Shown: positions 37,401 through 45,573, counted from the first letter of the stretch. The stretch: DNA of 64,000 nt from Sulfitobacter mediterraneus (GCF_016801775.1 NZ_CP069004.1:3733567-3797566), one strand, 5' to 3'. The notes: generated by a model not told the origin, from the sequence alone. Program-made: numbers and translations.

Positions 37401-39126
37401 TGCCGGGTTTGTGTCCCGCAACAGCGCCTTGGCCTCCTATCTGGAAAGCGTAGGACAATTCGGGCTTGATCGCAAAGACACAGACGCCGCCATGGAATTG
37501 GCAATTGCCCGCGATGCGCCGACGTTTGTCTACTCCCGCGCGGACTGGGCGCAGGTGGCCCGCGCCAACCCTGCACTCGGCGCATCGCCGCGTCTGGCCA
37601 GCGTTCTTGATGCGACGGGCGGTGGCACAACCGAAATCCGGGCGCGTCTGATGCAATTGTCGGGCGAGGAATTGATTTCTGAGGCCGAGGATTACATTAA
37701 GGATGAGATCACCAACGTCCTGAAGATCGAAAAGAGCGTCATCCAGGTGGAGCGCCCGATGAGCGAACTGGGCCTCGACAGCCTGTCTTCGTTTGAACTG
37801 AAGATCCGCATAGAAACGGCCCTGCAAGCCACGATCCCGGTGTCAAAGTTCCTGCAAGCGCCCTCCATCCGCGAATTGTCAACCATGCTTGCCGCCGAGA
37901 TTGAATTGATCCGCCGGGCCGAAGCGGCTGCTTTGGCGCAGGGAGAGGCGTCAGGGGTAACGTTGGGCGAAGGAAAAACTTCTGGAGGATTCGCCGCAAG
38001 CAACAGGCAGATCGGGGTGCTGCGCGATGTGGCCGCGCCTATGACATCGGAACCTGCGCAAGCCGCGATGGAACATTCCGCCATTTGCAATCTGGAGAAA
38101 CACATCGCCGCAGGCGACCTTGAAAAAGCCCTCCGCAAAGTCGAACGCCGCCATCCGCTGTTGACCATGAGGGTCGGGTTGGATGGCCAGATCAAACCTG
38201 GCGGTCCGGGTGTGACGCTTATCCAGGGAACAGATGATACGCCTCTTGAGGTTGCAAGCGGCGCATGGGCCCGGCTGTCCTGCCAATATCAGGACGATCA
38301 GACGTTTCTTGCCCTGCGCCTGCATCACGCGGCCGGGGATGCCGCTTCGGCAGATTTGCTATTGCAGGAAATCACGCAGGTGTTGGCGGGCGAAGCTTTG
38401 GCAAAACCGGTGCCGCGTCGCAAGCTCTTGTCACATCTGGCCAACGGCCGGTTTGACGCGGAAGACCCGGCTTCACAACAAGACCGTGCGTTCTGGTGGT
38501 ACGCGCTTTCTGCGGCGCCAGCCCACCCGGTGCCTTTCAGCACCCGCAGTCGCGCGCTCGTGCCGCCTCTGGCTGGCCGAAACCACGGGCCAGCGGAGGT
38601 GATCACTGCATCGGTTTCAGGCGTGCGGACAACCTCCACATTGCTATGTGCCTTTGCAACGGCCCTGCGCGATGCCACCCGCAGCACAGGTCCGGTTCTG
38701 ATCGGACGAAGAACCTCAATGCGCGCGGGTTTGCCGACGGGATCGGCCATTGGCCCCTTTGACGTCGAGCAGCCCCTGCCAGTGCCGACCACCCGTGCAG
38801 GACGCGCCGATCTGGCGCAATTTGACCGCGTTCTGGCCGCCGCGGACAAGCACCGCAAATTTGACAGCTATGCTGCCGCGGCGGAGTTCGCGTCGGCCTT
38901 TGAAGATTGGGATGTCTCGCCCTTCCAGATCCTCTTTGAAGAGGTTGATACGCTTTCCAGCGTTGCGCCGCGCAATCTGTTGCATGATGTTTGGTTGCAG
39001 GTGTGCATTCAGGACGACCAAACCCGTTTGCGACTGATCTATGATCGCGATGTTGTAACGCCGCAGACGGCGCAATCTGTGTCAGATACTCTGCTGGCCA
39101 GTCTGGCGCAGGTAGAACCCGTTTGA
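31483..39126 (+). CDS. Highly reducing type I polyketide synthase, KS-AT-DH-ER-KR-ACP with C-terminal acyltransferase-like domain
   Basis: A 2547-residue single-module PKS. KS (about 14-440): DTACSSSL with Cys185, EAHGTGT His320, NVGHLESG His359. AT (about 555-850): FSGQGSQWWGMAR, GHSIGEAAA with Ser648. DH (about 917-1210): His946 and Asp1112 (HPTMFDGCLQ); the HxxxGxxxxP motif has Ser for Gly. A structural KR half comes next, then ER (about 1450-1770; VATGGVGTAAVQLA) and KR (about 1793-2000; TGGTGGFSLSVADWL, Ser-Tyr-Asn set in QTNYIAGNAF). ACP: LGLDSLSSFEL with Ser2100. The last ~370 residues resemble a condensation/acyltransferase fold with HHAAGD (His2281, His2282, Asp2286). No thioesterase or methyltransferase. 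ATG 31483 follows AGGAAG. The full reductive loop predicts a saturated chain, probably made iteratively. It overlaps the next gene (TGATG). Confidence 0.93.
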   Translation: MKDQNRDAAAGIHEPIAIVGMSCNLPGDNRTPADFFNFLLKKQCGIVEVPKDRWGVDVFYDPDPAAIAKSVSKWAGFIKDVRGFDAKFFGISPREAAGMDPQQRLVLQGAVEAMMDAQIPLEEFARKSTGVFIGISQSEYRTLQEMRITSTESYAGTGYALCISANRISHRLNLTGPSYAVDTACSSSLTALDQAVQNLRTGACDMAIVGGVNAMTHPSPFLAFSKAGMISPTGRISTFDAAANGFVRGEGAGMIVIKPLSHAQADGDRIHAVIEGTAANQDGSTNTITAPNQQAQIAMLRSLFNAAPIGPEQIGFVEAHGTGTPIGDPIEAGAIGTVIGQNTPDHPVYIGSSKANVGHLESGAGITGLIKAAMAVKTGIVPPNIHFKNPNPYIPFDALNLEVPVKPEAFPDGDGANYAVVNSFGFGGANACALLSSPPEKSYSYHPVPPQQPAPPLAGQEDGFPHLVPVSGATEEALQANAAALLDAMRGKGALAKTTLADIATALATKRSHLMYRAVILARSTPQLKKALKALAAGETDAPNIITGQKQTHNKLCFTFSGQGSQWWGMARDLLERNAVFSDAVDAFDAEFIPVAGWSIRAELLKDKDSSRIDDTTVTQPALFAIQSGLAALWKELGVEPDMVAGHSIGEAAASYIADGLSLSGAAKFLSKRGVIRDQLGAKGAMAAIGMNQADVEAILPEHGKLGIAAINGPGSTTISGDFDALHEFVEEFELLNPDTFIRALTVDTAWHSYHLDAGEDWFRREMATIDWSVPTLPFISTVTGQPETRFDTDYGWLNLRRPVRYQAAIETAIDMGANLFVELGPAATLAGPTKSTALEAGASVTVLNTINRKDNDFDTMARAAAAMFAMGYPLNWQAITGTPTGHVELPQNQWVEEPFWQDSEESRGLLFTPIKHPFLGMPERGNGTTWTSEINLKAYPYLKDHRMQSDVIFPAAGYVDTMIALCRDQFGPDKIIEVENAIIHEALFINADDEVLFSNVYDPERGRVKLYSRIRDAEDDWVLRSEAKVRILDVDAPKARPFDPEDSAFEKIDAAYVYDVDASTGLINYGTAFQTVEDLWMSRNKTVARIVLRDEGQATKDRHHLHPTMFDGCLQILEPSMTLKKVAQGRQPGDPVCLPVGVGRMRVYADFPDEVIVRADQFKNTKDTDASVGFTVMDLNGTVLMVVEDVRVKLLPSKKADEEGEGVPAHFVRQDIVELREPLSADPNAGHWIVLTDRGVDESRLVAAMQGFGADIRCISRDALGDDPGGALADMLGTQIENGGVSGIVVGWPLGLSEVSEDTGTDALFEPIDACVKDIISLGELMDYARAGTNGLPDFVFLTSGAYPDAKGKTGGAAILSQMPIAAMVRGLATEAPEYNVRVIDADVAALKAPQLLARHILTSGPDTEIILLDDTCLAPRLHHAEVQDFDAKTLTVLPSDTTTNFHATMPAPGVIDQVRLVEIPLAPIGPKEVRVRVSAVGLNFRDIMAVTGLLPSEAEPEPAWQNLGLEFGGTIEAVGEEVSHFEPGDRVMGLGKRCLQRFMTIHSDALTRVPDHISLAEASTIPSAFATAHYALNHVGRMRQGEKVFIHVATGGVGTAAVQLAQAAGAEIFATAGSPAKRRHLKALGVQHVMDSRSLKFADDVMRITKGKGVDILLNSLPGDFIAKGLDIMAPYGRFLEIGKRDVYEDAAIGMKALRRNVSLSVLDLAAMGEERPDLMADLFSELAEMLTAQSLTALPLTEFPVSRLGDAIRFMSQAKHMGKVVVSLEEDRFEIKGDETRAVSLSADATYLVTGGTGGFSLSVADWLSRVGAGHLILASRSGKIAKADEKKIKKLRDRGTEVSIVALDISDTDAVDQFVSAAQGSDRPLKGVVHGAAVIKDGFANQLTPEMITDVLSPKIKGAWNLHRAFAATGTEPDFMIGFSSIAQATGSAGQTNYIAGNAFLDALAHYRLSLGRPGTAIDWGVIADAGFVSRNSALASYLESVGQFGLDRKDTDAAMELAIARDAPTFVYSRADWAQVARANPALGASPRLASVLDATGGGTTEIRARLMQLSGEELISEAEDYIKDEITNVLKIEKSVIQVERPMSELGLDSLSSFELKIRIETALQATIPVSKFLQAPSIRELSTMLAAEIELIRRAEAAALAQGEASGVTLGEGKTSGGFAASNRQIGVLRDVAAPMTSEPAQAAMEHSAICNLEKHIAAGDLEKALRKVERRHPLLTMRVGLDGQIKPGGPGVTLIQGTDDTPLEVASGAWARLSCQYQDDQTFLALRLHHAAGDAASADLLLQEITQVLAGEALAKPVPRRKLLSHLANGRFDAEDPASQQDRAFWWYALSAAPAHPVPFSTRSRALVPPLAGRNHGPAEVITASVSGVRTTSTLLCAFATALRDATRSTGPVLIGRRTSMRAGLPTGSAIGPFDVEQPLPVPTTRAGRADLAQFDRVLAAADKHRKFDSYAAAAEFASAFEDWDVSPFQILFEEVDTLSSVAPRNLLHDVWLQVCIQDDQTRLRLIYDRDVVTPQTAQSVSDTLLASLAQVEPV

Positions 39127-40499
39127 TGGCAGAAAAAGAGATAGCGGCGCCTGCGAAGCCAACGATCTATCCTGTCACGATTTGGCAGCAATACCTGCTG
39201 GATGAGGCGAACCACCCTGACTGTACCGATGATCTGCGGGACAGGTTTATCCTGTCCAATGCCTTTCTCGTGCGCCCCAAAATTGATCTGCGCCGCATGC
39301 GCCGGGCCGTGGACAAACTGCGCGAGCGTCACGACAGCCTACGCATCCGGCTTTGCCTGATCAAAGACAAATGGCGAGCTGTGATTGACCCGCCGCAAGG
39401 CGAAACCATCCGGGAGGTAGATCTGGGAAATTTGAGCGACGAGGATTTTCTGCCCGCTATTTCGGCGATCGCCAATGCGCCCATGCCGCTGATCGACGCC
39501 CCCCTGGCCGAGGTCATCGTGGCCCATTGTGGCGCGCGCGGTGATGTTCTGATCACACGGGTGCATCATGCAATTACCGATGGTTACGGCATGGTGGTCC
39601 TGGCTGAAGATTTGACCAAGCTCCTGATCGGACTGCCTGTCACAGGCAAGGCTGTATCGCACGCCGAATATATCAAGCGGTTCCAATCCCCCCGTCCCAG
39701 CCAGGCGCTCAAGACCAAAACATTCTGGGAAGACCTTCATCGCGATCTGCCACCAGAGCCAAATGTCGGGCGAAAGGCAAAGGGGATCGAACCCCTATCC
39801 TATGCGCTGGGAAAGGTAGACCAACGGCAACTTTTCTGCCGGGCCACTCCCGACAGCCTCCGATCCTTCGAAGCGACGGCCAAGGCTGCAAATCTCAGCG
39901 CAACGACGCTTCTCTTCGCAGCCTATCTTGAGGCAATTTGCCAGTGCTATAATCTGGATCGGCTGATGTTTATGGTTGCGATCTCTCGCAGTGATCCTGC
40001 CCTTGATACCTATGTGGGGGATCACACGCTCGATCCGTTTCTGCCATACCAAGCTGTTGGGCCGTCGCGCATAATGGAGGGAGCCAAAGCCCTTGCAGAT
40101 ACCTTTGCCGAGGCGATGGCGCATCTGCCATCTGATGCGGCACGTCGGGGAACGCCCTATCAACGAAGGTTGATCGAACGTGGGTGTAATCCCGGCCAGT
40201 TTTCCGTGCATCAACCCCGCGCCATAACCCGTCAGGACAGATCCATTTTCAGCGAGGGGTTTTACGCGGGCGTAGGGGTTATCCAGAAGATCGGACCCTT
40301 CACGCTTGAAGCGTTGGATATCTCGATCCGGCGGCGGCGGTTTGCGGATATGCGACTTGAGGCGGGATCGACCAAGGTCCGCACCGGGTTTGGCCTGTCC
40401 TATGACGGTATCAGCTACACCGAGAATGAAAGCACAACGATTGCAAACACGATCTGCCAATTGCTTGATCTGGAACCGGTTGGCATGGATTTGACATGA
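39126..40499 (+). CDS. Condensation-domain/PapA-like acyltransferase
   Basis: A 457-residue stand-alone protein of the BAHD/condensation-like fold. The N-terminal part (YPVTIWQQYLLDEAN, RRMRRAVDKLRERHDSLRIR) and the active-site motif HHAITDGYG (His147, His148, Asp152) match the HHxxxDG signature of NRPS condensation domains, PapA enzymes and WS/DGAT. Here it likely releases the polyketide chain from the ACP by esterifying it to an acceptor, or loads the C-terminal domain. It starts at ATG 39126, overlapping the PKS stop by one base, and overlaps the sulfotransferase (ATGA). A second such fold lies at the end of the PKS itself. Confidence 0.85.
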   Translation: MAEKEIAAPAKPTIYPVTIWQQYLLDEANHPDCTDDLRDRFILSNAFLVRPKIDLRRMRRAVDKLRERHDSLRIRLCLIKDKWRAVIDPPQGETIREVDLGNLSDEDFLPAISAIANAPMPLIDAPLAEVIVAHCGARGDVLITRVHHAITDGYGMVVLAEDLTKLLIGLPVTGKAVSHAEYIKRFQSPRPSQALKTKTFWEDLHRDLPPEPNVGRKAKGIEPLSYALGKVDQRQLFCRATPDSLRSFEATAKAANLSATTLLFAAYLEAICQCYNLDRLMFMVAISRSDPALDTYVGDHTLDPFLPYQAVGPSRIMEGAKALADTFAEAMAHLPSDAARRGTPYQRRLIERGCNPGQFSVHQPRAITRQDRSIFSEGFYAGVGVIQKIGPFTLEALDISIRRRRFADMRLEAGSTKVRTGFGLSYDGISYTENESTTIANTICQLLDLEPVGMDLT

Positions 40500-41668
40500 C
40501 CACGGACCGAGCCCCCAAAGAACCTATCAACCTGCGCCAGTTCGGTCTGCACCCCCTGTCGCTGCGGCTTTGGCACGGGATGGCGCTGGATGCATGGCTG
40601 CGTGCGATGAAGGGAAAGTGGCATATGGTTTCGCCCAGCCGCTACCCGCTGGTTGCGATGATCACCCTTTTCAGCATCAGCAACTTGGGGCTCAAATGGC
40701 TGTCGCAACTAATCTATGGGCGGCGTTTGGCGAAGGTTCGAATAGAGCCTGACCCAATATTTGTCATCGGGCATTGGCGCAGCGGGACAACCTGGCTGCA
40801 TCAATTGCTAATCTCTGATCCGCGCCATGCCGCGCCGGATGTAAGAGCCTGTTTCCGCCCCGAAACCTTTTTGGTCGGGCGACGTTTGTTGACGCCTGTG
40901 CTGCGCTGGGCGATGGATGGAAAGCGCCCCATGGACAATGTCCATCTGAAATTGGAAAGTCCTGAAGAAGACGAGCACGCAATTGCGCTTTCCGGCGCTT
41001 TGTCTCCTTACCTTCATAACATGTTTCCCAATAACGTTCGCCGGATCCCGACGAACCCAGAAGACATGAGTGAGTCAGATGCGGCGGATTGGCGCAAAAA
41101 GTGGCTGGCCTTCTTGACACGTGTCCAGTTTGTGAACCCCGGACAACGGCTGGTTCTGAAGTCCCCCCCACATACGATGCGGACAAAAGAGATCCTGCGG
41201 ATATTCCCGAATGCAAAATTCATCCACATCGTCCGCGACCCTTATAAGGTGTTTTTATCAAACAGAAATTCGCGGACCGCGATGCATTCGGTTTCATCCC
41301 TTCAAGATCATTTACCTGTGCCGGAACAACGCGATGCGAGCATGATCAAACGGTCGGTTGCGTTTCACAAGCAGTTCGACAAGGACCGGCAGCACATCCC
41401 CGACGAACAGATCATGACATTGCGCTATGAAGATCTGCGGGCCGATCCAGTCGCAGTGATGCGCGGCATATATGATCATCTGGATTTGGGTGATTTCGCC
41501 CCGATTGAGGCGGAACTTGCTGCGCTGGTCGGGCCTGCGCGTCCCTATCAGAACAATCGCTATGAATTGGACGATAAGACCCGTGCAATGGTGGATGAAC
41601 AATTCGCCGATTTCTTTCGGCGCTATGACTATTTGCAGATGGATCAACGTCCGGCGGCAGATCCGTGA
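40496..41668 (+). CDS. PAPS-dependent sulfotransferase family protein
   Basis: A 390-residue sulfotransferase-fold protein. The 5'-phosphosulfate loop FVIGHWRSGTTWLHQLL (about 88-104) and the 3'-phosphate-binding segment FIHIVRDPYKVFLSNRNS (about 241-258) are both present, as in the Sulfotransfer_3 group. It would move sulfate from PAPS to a hydroxyl on the product. It is translationally coupled on both sides (ATGA at its start, GTGA at its end) within the PKS operon, so it most likely sulfates the polyketide or its acceptor. No PAPS-making genes are near. Confidence 0.9.
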   Translation: MTTDRAPKEPINLRQFGLHPLSLRLWHGMALDAWLRAMKGKWHMVSPSRYPLVAMITLFSISNLGLKWLSQLIYGRRLAKVRIEPDPIFVIGHWRSGTTWLHQLLISDPRHAAPDVRACFRPETFLVGRRLLTPVLRWAMDGKRPMDNVHLKLESPEEDEHAIALSGALSPYLHNMFPNNVRRIPTNPEDMSESDAADWRKKWLAFLTRVQFVNPGQRLVLKSPPHTMRTKEILRIFPNAKFIHIVRDPYKVFLSNRNSRTAMHSVSSLQDHLPVPEQRDASMIKRSVAFHKQFDKDRQHIPDEQIMTLRYEDLRADPVAVMRGIYDHLDLGDFAPIEAELAALVGPARPYQNNRYELDDKTRAMVDEQFADFFRRYDYLQMDQRPAADP

Positions 41669-43953
41669 CGGTCTCAGAGCGGATCACTGACGCATTGTTC
41701 CGGTTTCGGTTTGCCGCAATGGTGGCTTTCGCTGTCCTGATCCTCGGTCTGGCCGCAGGCATTCCCCGGTTGGAATTCTCATCTGACAGCCGCGGGTTCT
41801 TTGGCCGCGACAACAGTGAATTTGTGGAAGTCTTGCAGATTGAGGACACCTACACGGTCTCCAATACCCTGCTGTTGATGGTCGTCCCGCCACCGGGATC
41901 GGCCTTTGCGCCCAACACTTTGAAAACCTTGCAGGAAATGACTGAGGACGCATGGCAAATGCCCTATGCCCTGCGTGTCGATTCCGCGATCAATCACATG
42001 CATTCCTATGCGCAGGATGACGATATCCTTGTGGAGCCGATGCTTGACGAGGAGGCCGAGATCACGCCAGAGGCGGCAGAGCGGTTTCGCGAATTGGCCA
42101 TGGCCTCTGACAGCCTGCGCAACACACTATTGTCGGAGAAAGGTGACGCCTATGGGATCACCATGCGTGTCATTCTGCCCAAGGAGGAAGACAAAGCGGT
42201 GGCGCGCCGGGACGTGGAGGAATTTCTCAGGCAACTGCGGTCGGACTGGCAGGCATCCTATCCGGGCTGGCAGGTTCATGTCGCGGGTGGATTGCTGGGC
42301 AACAGCCTGTTGGCTCAGGTCGCTATTGAAGATATTCAATATCTGGTTCCGGTCGCGCTGTTGGCCGTGGTCGTTCTTTTTACGCTTGCTTTGGGGTCTG
42401 TTGCGGCCGTTGCAGCCTCTGTTGTTGTTCTGGTCTGTGCCACATCGGCCACCTTCGGTTTTGCCGGATGGGCCAACGTCGCATTGACCGCGGGCACGGC
42501 TATTGGGCCGCTTGCCGTGATGGTTCTGGTTTCCACCAGTTGCGTGCACATCGTGCTTGGCACCATACGCGCCGCCGAAACGGGGCGCGAGGGCGATCCG
42601 TTTCGTTATGCCATTGCGCAGAACATCGCGCCGGTGACCGTCAGCCATTTGACAACGGCATTTGGGTTCCTCTGCCTGAATTTTGCACCGTCGCCGCCAT
42701 TGGCCCAGATGGGCAATATCGTGGCGTTCGGATTGTTGGTCGGGCATCTTTCCGTATTTGTGCTGTTGCCAGTGTTGTTGCAAACCGCCTACCCACGCCG
42801 CGCGAGCAGCCTGATGGTTGGCGGGCAGCGCATGCGCCAGTTTGCCCGGTGGGTTCTGGTCAGACGTCGGATCTGGCTGATGCTGTTTCCGGTCGCCGGC
42901 GGTTTGGCAGTGTTCGGTATCCTTCGGCTGGATTACGACGACAATGTCATCCGCTATTTCGATCAACGCTACGAATTGCGGCAGGACGCCGAGGCCATTC
43001 AACAACAGCTGACGGGCCTGGAAACCATGCAGTTCAACCTGCAAGCCCCCGAAGGCCAAAGCGTATTCGAACCGGAGTTCTTGAAAGCGGTGGATCGCTT
43101 TGCCGTTTGGTTGGAGGCGCAGCCGGAAGTTGTGGCGGTGTCCTCTCTCACCCGGATCATCAAAGACCTGAACCAAAGCATGAACGGCGATGCGGAAGAC
43201 GCCTATGCAATTGCCAAGACCCAACCCGCAAATGCGCAGCTATTAATGTTATATGAATTGTCATTGCCTGTCGGGATGGATCTCAATGTGATGATGGACG
43301 TGGATCGGACGCAAACGCTGCTCACGGCCACCCTGCGCAGCCCGCATAGTTCGGTGGTTCGGACCTTGGCCCAAGATGCCGAAGCGTGGTTGGGCAGAAA
43401 CGAACCACAAATCGCCACGCGGGCGGCCGGGATGGCGATTGCCTTTGCCCGTATATCCCAGCGCAACAACAGTCAGATGTTGTTTGGTTTTTTGACCGTG
43501 CTGGGGATCGTTTCACTCACCCTCATTGTCACCCTGCGCAGCCTGCGCCACGGGGTCATCAGCCTTGTGCCAAATCTGGTTCCAGCCTTGTTGGCCTTTG
43601 GGCTTTGGGGGTGGTTCATGGGAGATTTGAACTTGGGATCGACAGTGGTGACCACAATGACATTCGGCATCGTGGTCGATGACACGGTGCATTTCCTGAT
43701 GCACTACCTGCGGGAAAGACGGCGCGGCATGAAAGTGGAGGCCGCCTTGGAAGAAACCTTTGCCGTGGTCGGCTCGTCCATCACCCTGACGTCCATTGCC
43801 TTGATCCTTGGCTTTGGCATCATGTCGGCATCGGGCTTTTCCATCAATCAACACATCGGTATGTTGACCGCCACGGTGATCGCTTTTGCTTTGCTGTCGG
43901 ATCTGTTTTTGTTGCCTGCCCTGCTTCGCACCTTTCAAGGAAAATCATTATGA
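41665..43953 (+). CDS. RND/MMPL-family exporter
   Basis: A 762-residue protein with 12 predicted membrane helices in two halves. Each half has one helix, a large periplasmic domain, then five helices. The halves share the segments ISQ/VSHLTTAFGFLCLNFAPSP and IVVDDTVHFLMHYLRERRRG...SITLTSIALILGFG, typical of the RND exporter group near MmpL and HpnN. GTG at 41665 overlaps the sulfotransferase stop. MMPL proteins move lipids from the inner membrane; with the PKS and sulfotransferase upstream, the cargo is likely the sulfated product. It is followed by a LolA-like gene, a common pairing for RND exporters of this type. Confidence 0.9.
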   Translation: MTVSERITDALFRFRFAAMVAFAVLILGLAAGIPRLEFSSDSRGFFGRDNSEFVEVLQIEDTYTVSNTLLLMVVPPPGSAFAPNTLKTLQEMTEDAWQMPYALRVDSAINHMHSYAQDDDILVEPMLDEEAEITPEAAERFRELAMASDSLRNTLLSEKGDAYGITMRVILPKEEDKAVARRDVEEFLRQLRSDWQASYPGWQVHVAGGLLGNSLLAQVAIEDIQYLVPVALLAVVVLFTLALGSVAAVAASVVVLVCATSATFGFAGWANVALTAGTAIGPLAVMVLVSTSCVHIVLGTIRAAETGREGDPFRYAIAQNIAPVTVSHLTTAFGFLCLNFAPSPPLAQMGNIVAFGLLVGHLSVFVLLPVLLQTAYPRRASSLMVGGQRMRQFARWVLVRRRIWLMLFPVAGGLAVFGILRLDYDDNVIRYFDQRYELRQDAEAIQQQLTGLETMQFNLQAPEGQSVFEPEFLKAVDRFAVWLEAQPEVVAVSSLTRIIKDLNQSMNGDAEDAYAIAKTQPANAQLLMLYELSLPVGMDLNVMMDVDRTQTLLTATLRSPHSSVVRTLAQDAEAWLGRNEPQIATRAAGMAIAFARISQRNNSQMLFGFLTVLGIVSLTLIVTLRSLRHGVISLVPNLVPALLAFGLWGWFMGDLNLGSTVVTTMTFGIVVDDTVHFLMHYLRERRRGMKVEAALEETFAVVGSSITLTSIALILGFGIMSASGFSINQHIGMLTATVIAFALLSDLFLLPALLRTFQGKSL

Positions 43954-44747
43954 CATCGATCCGCCGTACCCTGTTTGGAGTTGTTCTTGGATTCTTGGCC
44001 CTTGGGGCGGGCATGGCCATTGCAGAAACCGCTGAACAGCGCGGTTTGCGCCTTGCGACCGAGGCGTCAAACCGCAACGGGGGGTATGAAGACATAACAG
44101 TGTCCGGAGAGATGATCCTCAAAACCTCAAGCGGACAATCTGCAACCCGGCGGTTTGACGCCAGATGGGTAACGACAGGGGCAGGGGCCTCGCGGTCCAT
44201 GCTGATCTTTCGCTGGCCGGGCGACATTCGCAACACCGCGTTGCTGACACATGTCTACGCCGGCAAAAAGGACGATCAGTGGCTATACCTGCCCGCGATG
44301 GAACGCGTGCGGCGGATTTCCGGCTCGGGGCGCTCAGGCTCCTTTGTCGGCAGCGAATTCGCCTTCGAGGATATGGCAGATCAAGAGGTGGACAAGTTCA
44401 AACATCAATGGATTGCCGAACAGAACTGCCCCGGCGGTGGGCGCTGCCATGTGATCGACAGGTTCCCGACGTCCAAGTCCGGCTATAGCCGCCAGCGGAT
44501 CTGGCTGGATACGGCCCATTTGCGGTTGCAACAGGTCCATTTCTTTGATCGCCGGGGGGCGCATCTCAAGACATTGTCTCTGTCCGGGTACCGCCAATAC
44601 AACGGCCGGTTCTGGCGGTCTTCCCGTATGGAAATGGTCAATCATCTGACCGGCGCCCGAACCCGATTGAACTGGAAAGGTTATAAATTCAATCAAGGGC
44701 TTCAAAAGAACGCCTTTACCGTCAACGCCCTGCGCCGGATCAGATAG
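43950..44747 (+). CDS. Outer membrane lipoprotein-sorting (LolA-like) protein
   Basis: A 265-residue periplasmic protein with a signal peptide (about 27 residues, ending GAGMAIAETAEQ) and a single LolA-like half-barrel domain. It has MLIFRWPGDIRNTALLTHVY, QWLYLPAMERVRRISGSGRSG and FVGSEFAFEDM. Related proteins sit beside RND exporters and are thought to pick up a lipid from the exporter and carry it through the periplasm. It overlaps the exporter stop (ATGA) and ends the operon, 12 bases before the convergent deoR. Confidence 0.88.
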   Translation: MTSIRRTLFGVVLGFLALGAGMAIAETAEQRGLRLATEASNRNGGYEDITVSGEMILKTSSGQSATRRFDARWVTTGAGASRSMLIFRWPGDIRNTALLTHVYAGKKDDQWLYLPAMERVRRISGSGRSGSFVGSEFAFEDMADQEVDKFKHQWIAEQNCPGGGRCHVIDRFPTSKSGYSRQRIWLDTAHLRLQQVHFFDRRGAHLKTLSLSGYRQYNGRFWRSSRMEMVNHLTGARTRLNWKGYKFNQGLQKNAFTVNALRRIR

Positions 44748-44758
44748 GGCTTGCCAGC

Positions 44759-45517
44759 CTATTCAGCCAGTTGCAGCGTGAAGTTCTGCTTGGTCGCCGC
44801 GTCCATTTCCGGCGGTGCGGCTTCGGTCACAATCATCGGCGTGCCACCCGCAGGGGGCAGGACAAGCCCAACCAATGCTGTTGTAGGCAGGAATTTACTG
44901 CTGTCGATGGCGTAGATCGTTTGACGGGCAATGCCGGACATGGCGACCGAGATGTCATATTCGCATTGCTCTGCCACGCGGATGCCTTGCACGGGATCGA
45001 CCTGAGCGGCGGTCAGGATGGCAAAATCGACCTGCATCCGCTCAATCACCTCAAAGGCTGTTCGGTCAAAGGACGCGCCGTCATAATCACGCAATTGGGT
45101 GCCGGCCATAAACACCCGATTGCCATGGATCAGGGCCAAGGTGCTGGCGATATAGGCAGAGTTGGTGACGACGGTGAGATCCTGACGTTTTTGCAGGGCT
45201 TGGGCCACAAATGCCGCTGTTGAGCCGGTGTCGATGGCAACAGACGCGCCATCGGGGATCATGTCGGCGATGTGATCTGCGATCTTGGCCTTGGCGGTGC
45301 GGTTCTGCTCCATCCTGGCGGCAAAAGGGGCGGTCAGTGGGTTGCCCACGGCGCGGATGGCCCCGTGAAGCTTTTCGATATGCCCCTGATCAACCAGCGG
45401 CTTGATGATCCGGCGCACGGTTTGATCGGTCACGTCCAGCATCCGTGCCAGATCCGTCACCGAGACAGTGCCCCGCAAAGCGACGATGTTCGCTATTTGT
45501 TGATCATATTTTCCCAT
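44759..45517 (-). CDS. DeoR-family transcriptional regulator (first copy)
   Basis: A 252-residue regulator. The N-terminal DeoR helix-turn-helix is VSVTDLARMLDVTDQTVRRI (residues about 18-37), followed by HIEKLHGA. The C-terminal DeoRC sensor domain (isomerase-like) contains GASVAIDTGSTAAFVAQAL and LTVVTNSAYIA. It is divergent from the first GcvT oxidoreductase. Its recognition helix (DQTVRR) resembles that of the second DeoR protein (SETVRR at 49757-50548), and both promoters contain the same 12-base element. DeoR proteins usually respond to phosphorylated small molecules, fitting the kinases nearby. Confidence 0.9.
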   Translation of the reverse strand: MGKYDQQIANIVALRGTVSVTDLARMLDVTDQTVRRIIKPLVDQGHIEKLHGAIRAVGNPLTAPFAARMEQNRTAKAKIADHIADMIPDGASVAIDTGSTAAFVAQALQKRQDLTVVTNSAYIASTLALIHGNRVFMAGTQLRDYDGASFDRTAFEVIERMQVDFAILTAAQVDPVQGIRVAEQCEYDISVAMSGIARQTIYAIDSSKFLPTTALVGLVLPPAGGTPMIVTEAAPPEMDAATKQNFTLQLAE

Positions 45518-45556
45518 GTTTTCTGTATATTACAATTTTCCTTTTGGGGAAAGCGA

Positions 45557-45573
45557 CAAAAAATGTTGTTTTG
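45557..45573. promoter_or_regulatory. Candidate DeoR operator, site 1
   Basis: CAAAAAATGTTG (45557-45568), followed by TTTTG, lies in the 102-base divergent region. The exact reverse complement occurs at 50641-50652 in front of the second deoR. More TGTTG copies follow (45574-45578). DeoR proteins often bind such direct repeats. Confidence 0.55.

Noticed and set aside
42127..43224. 365-residue minus-strand frame inside the RND exporter
   Set aside because: Antisense shadow; His/Gln/Asn-rich low-complexity product typical of reverse-read membrane genes.
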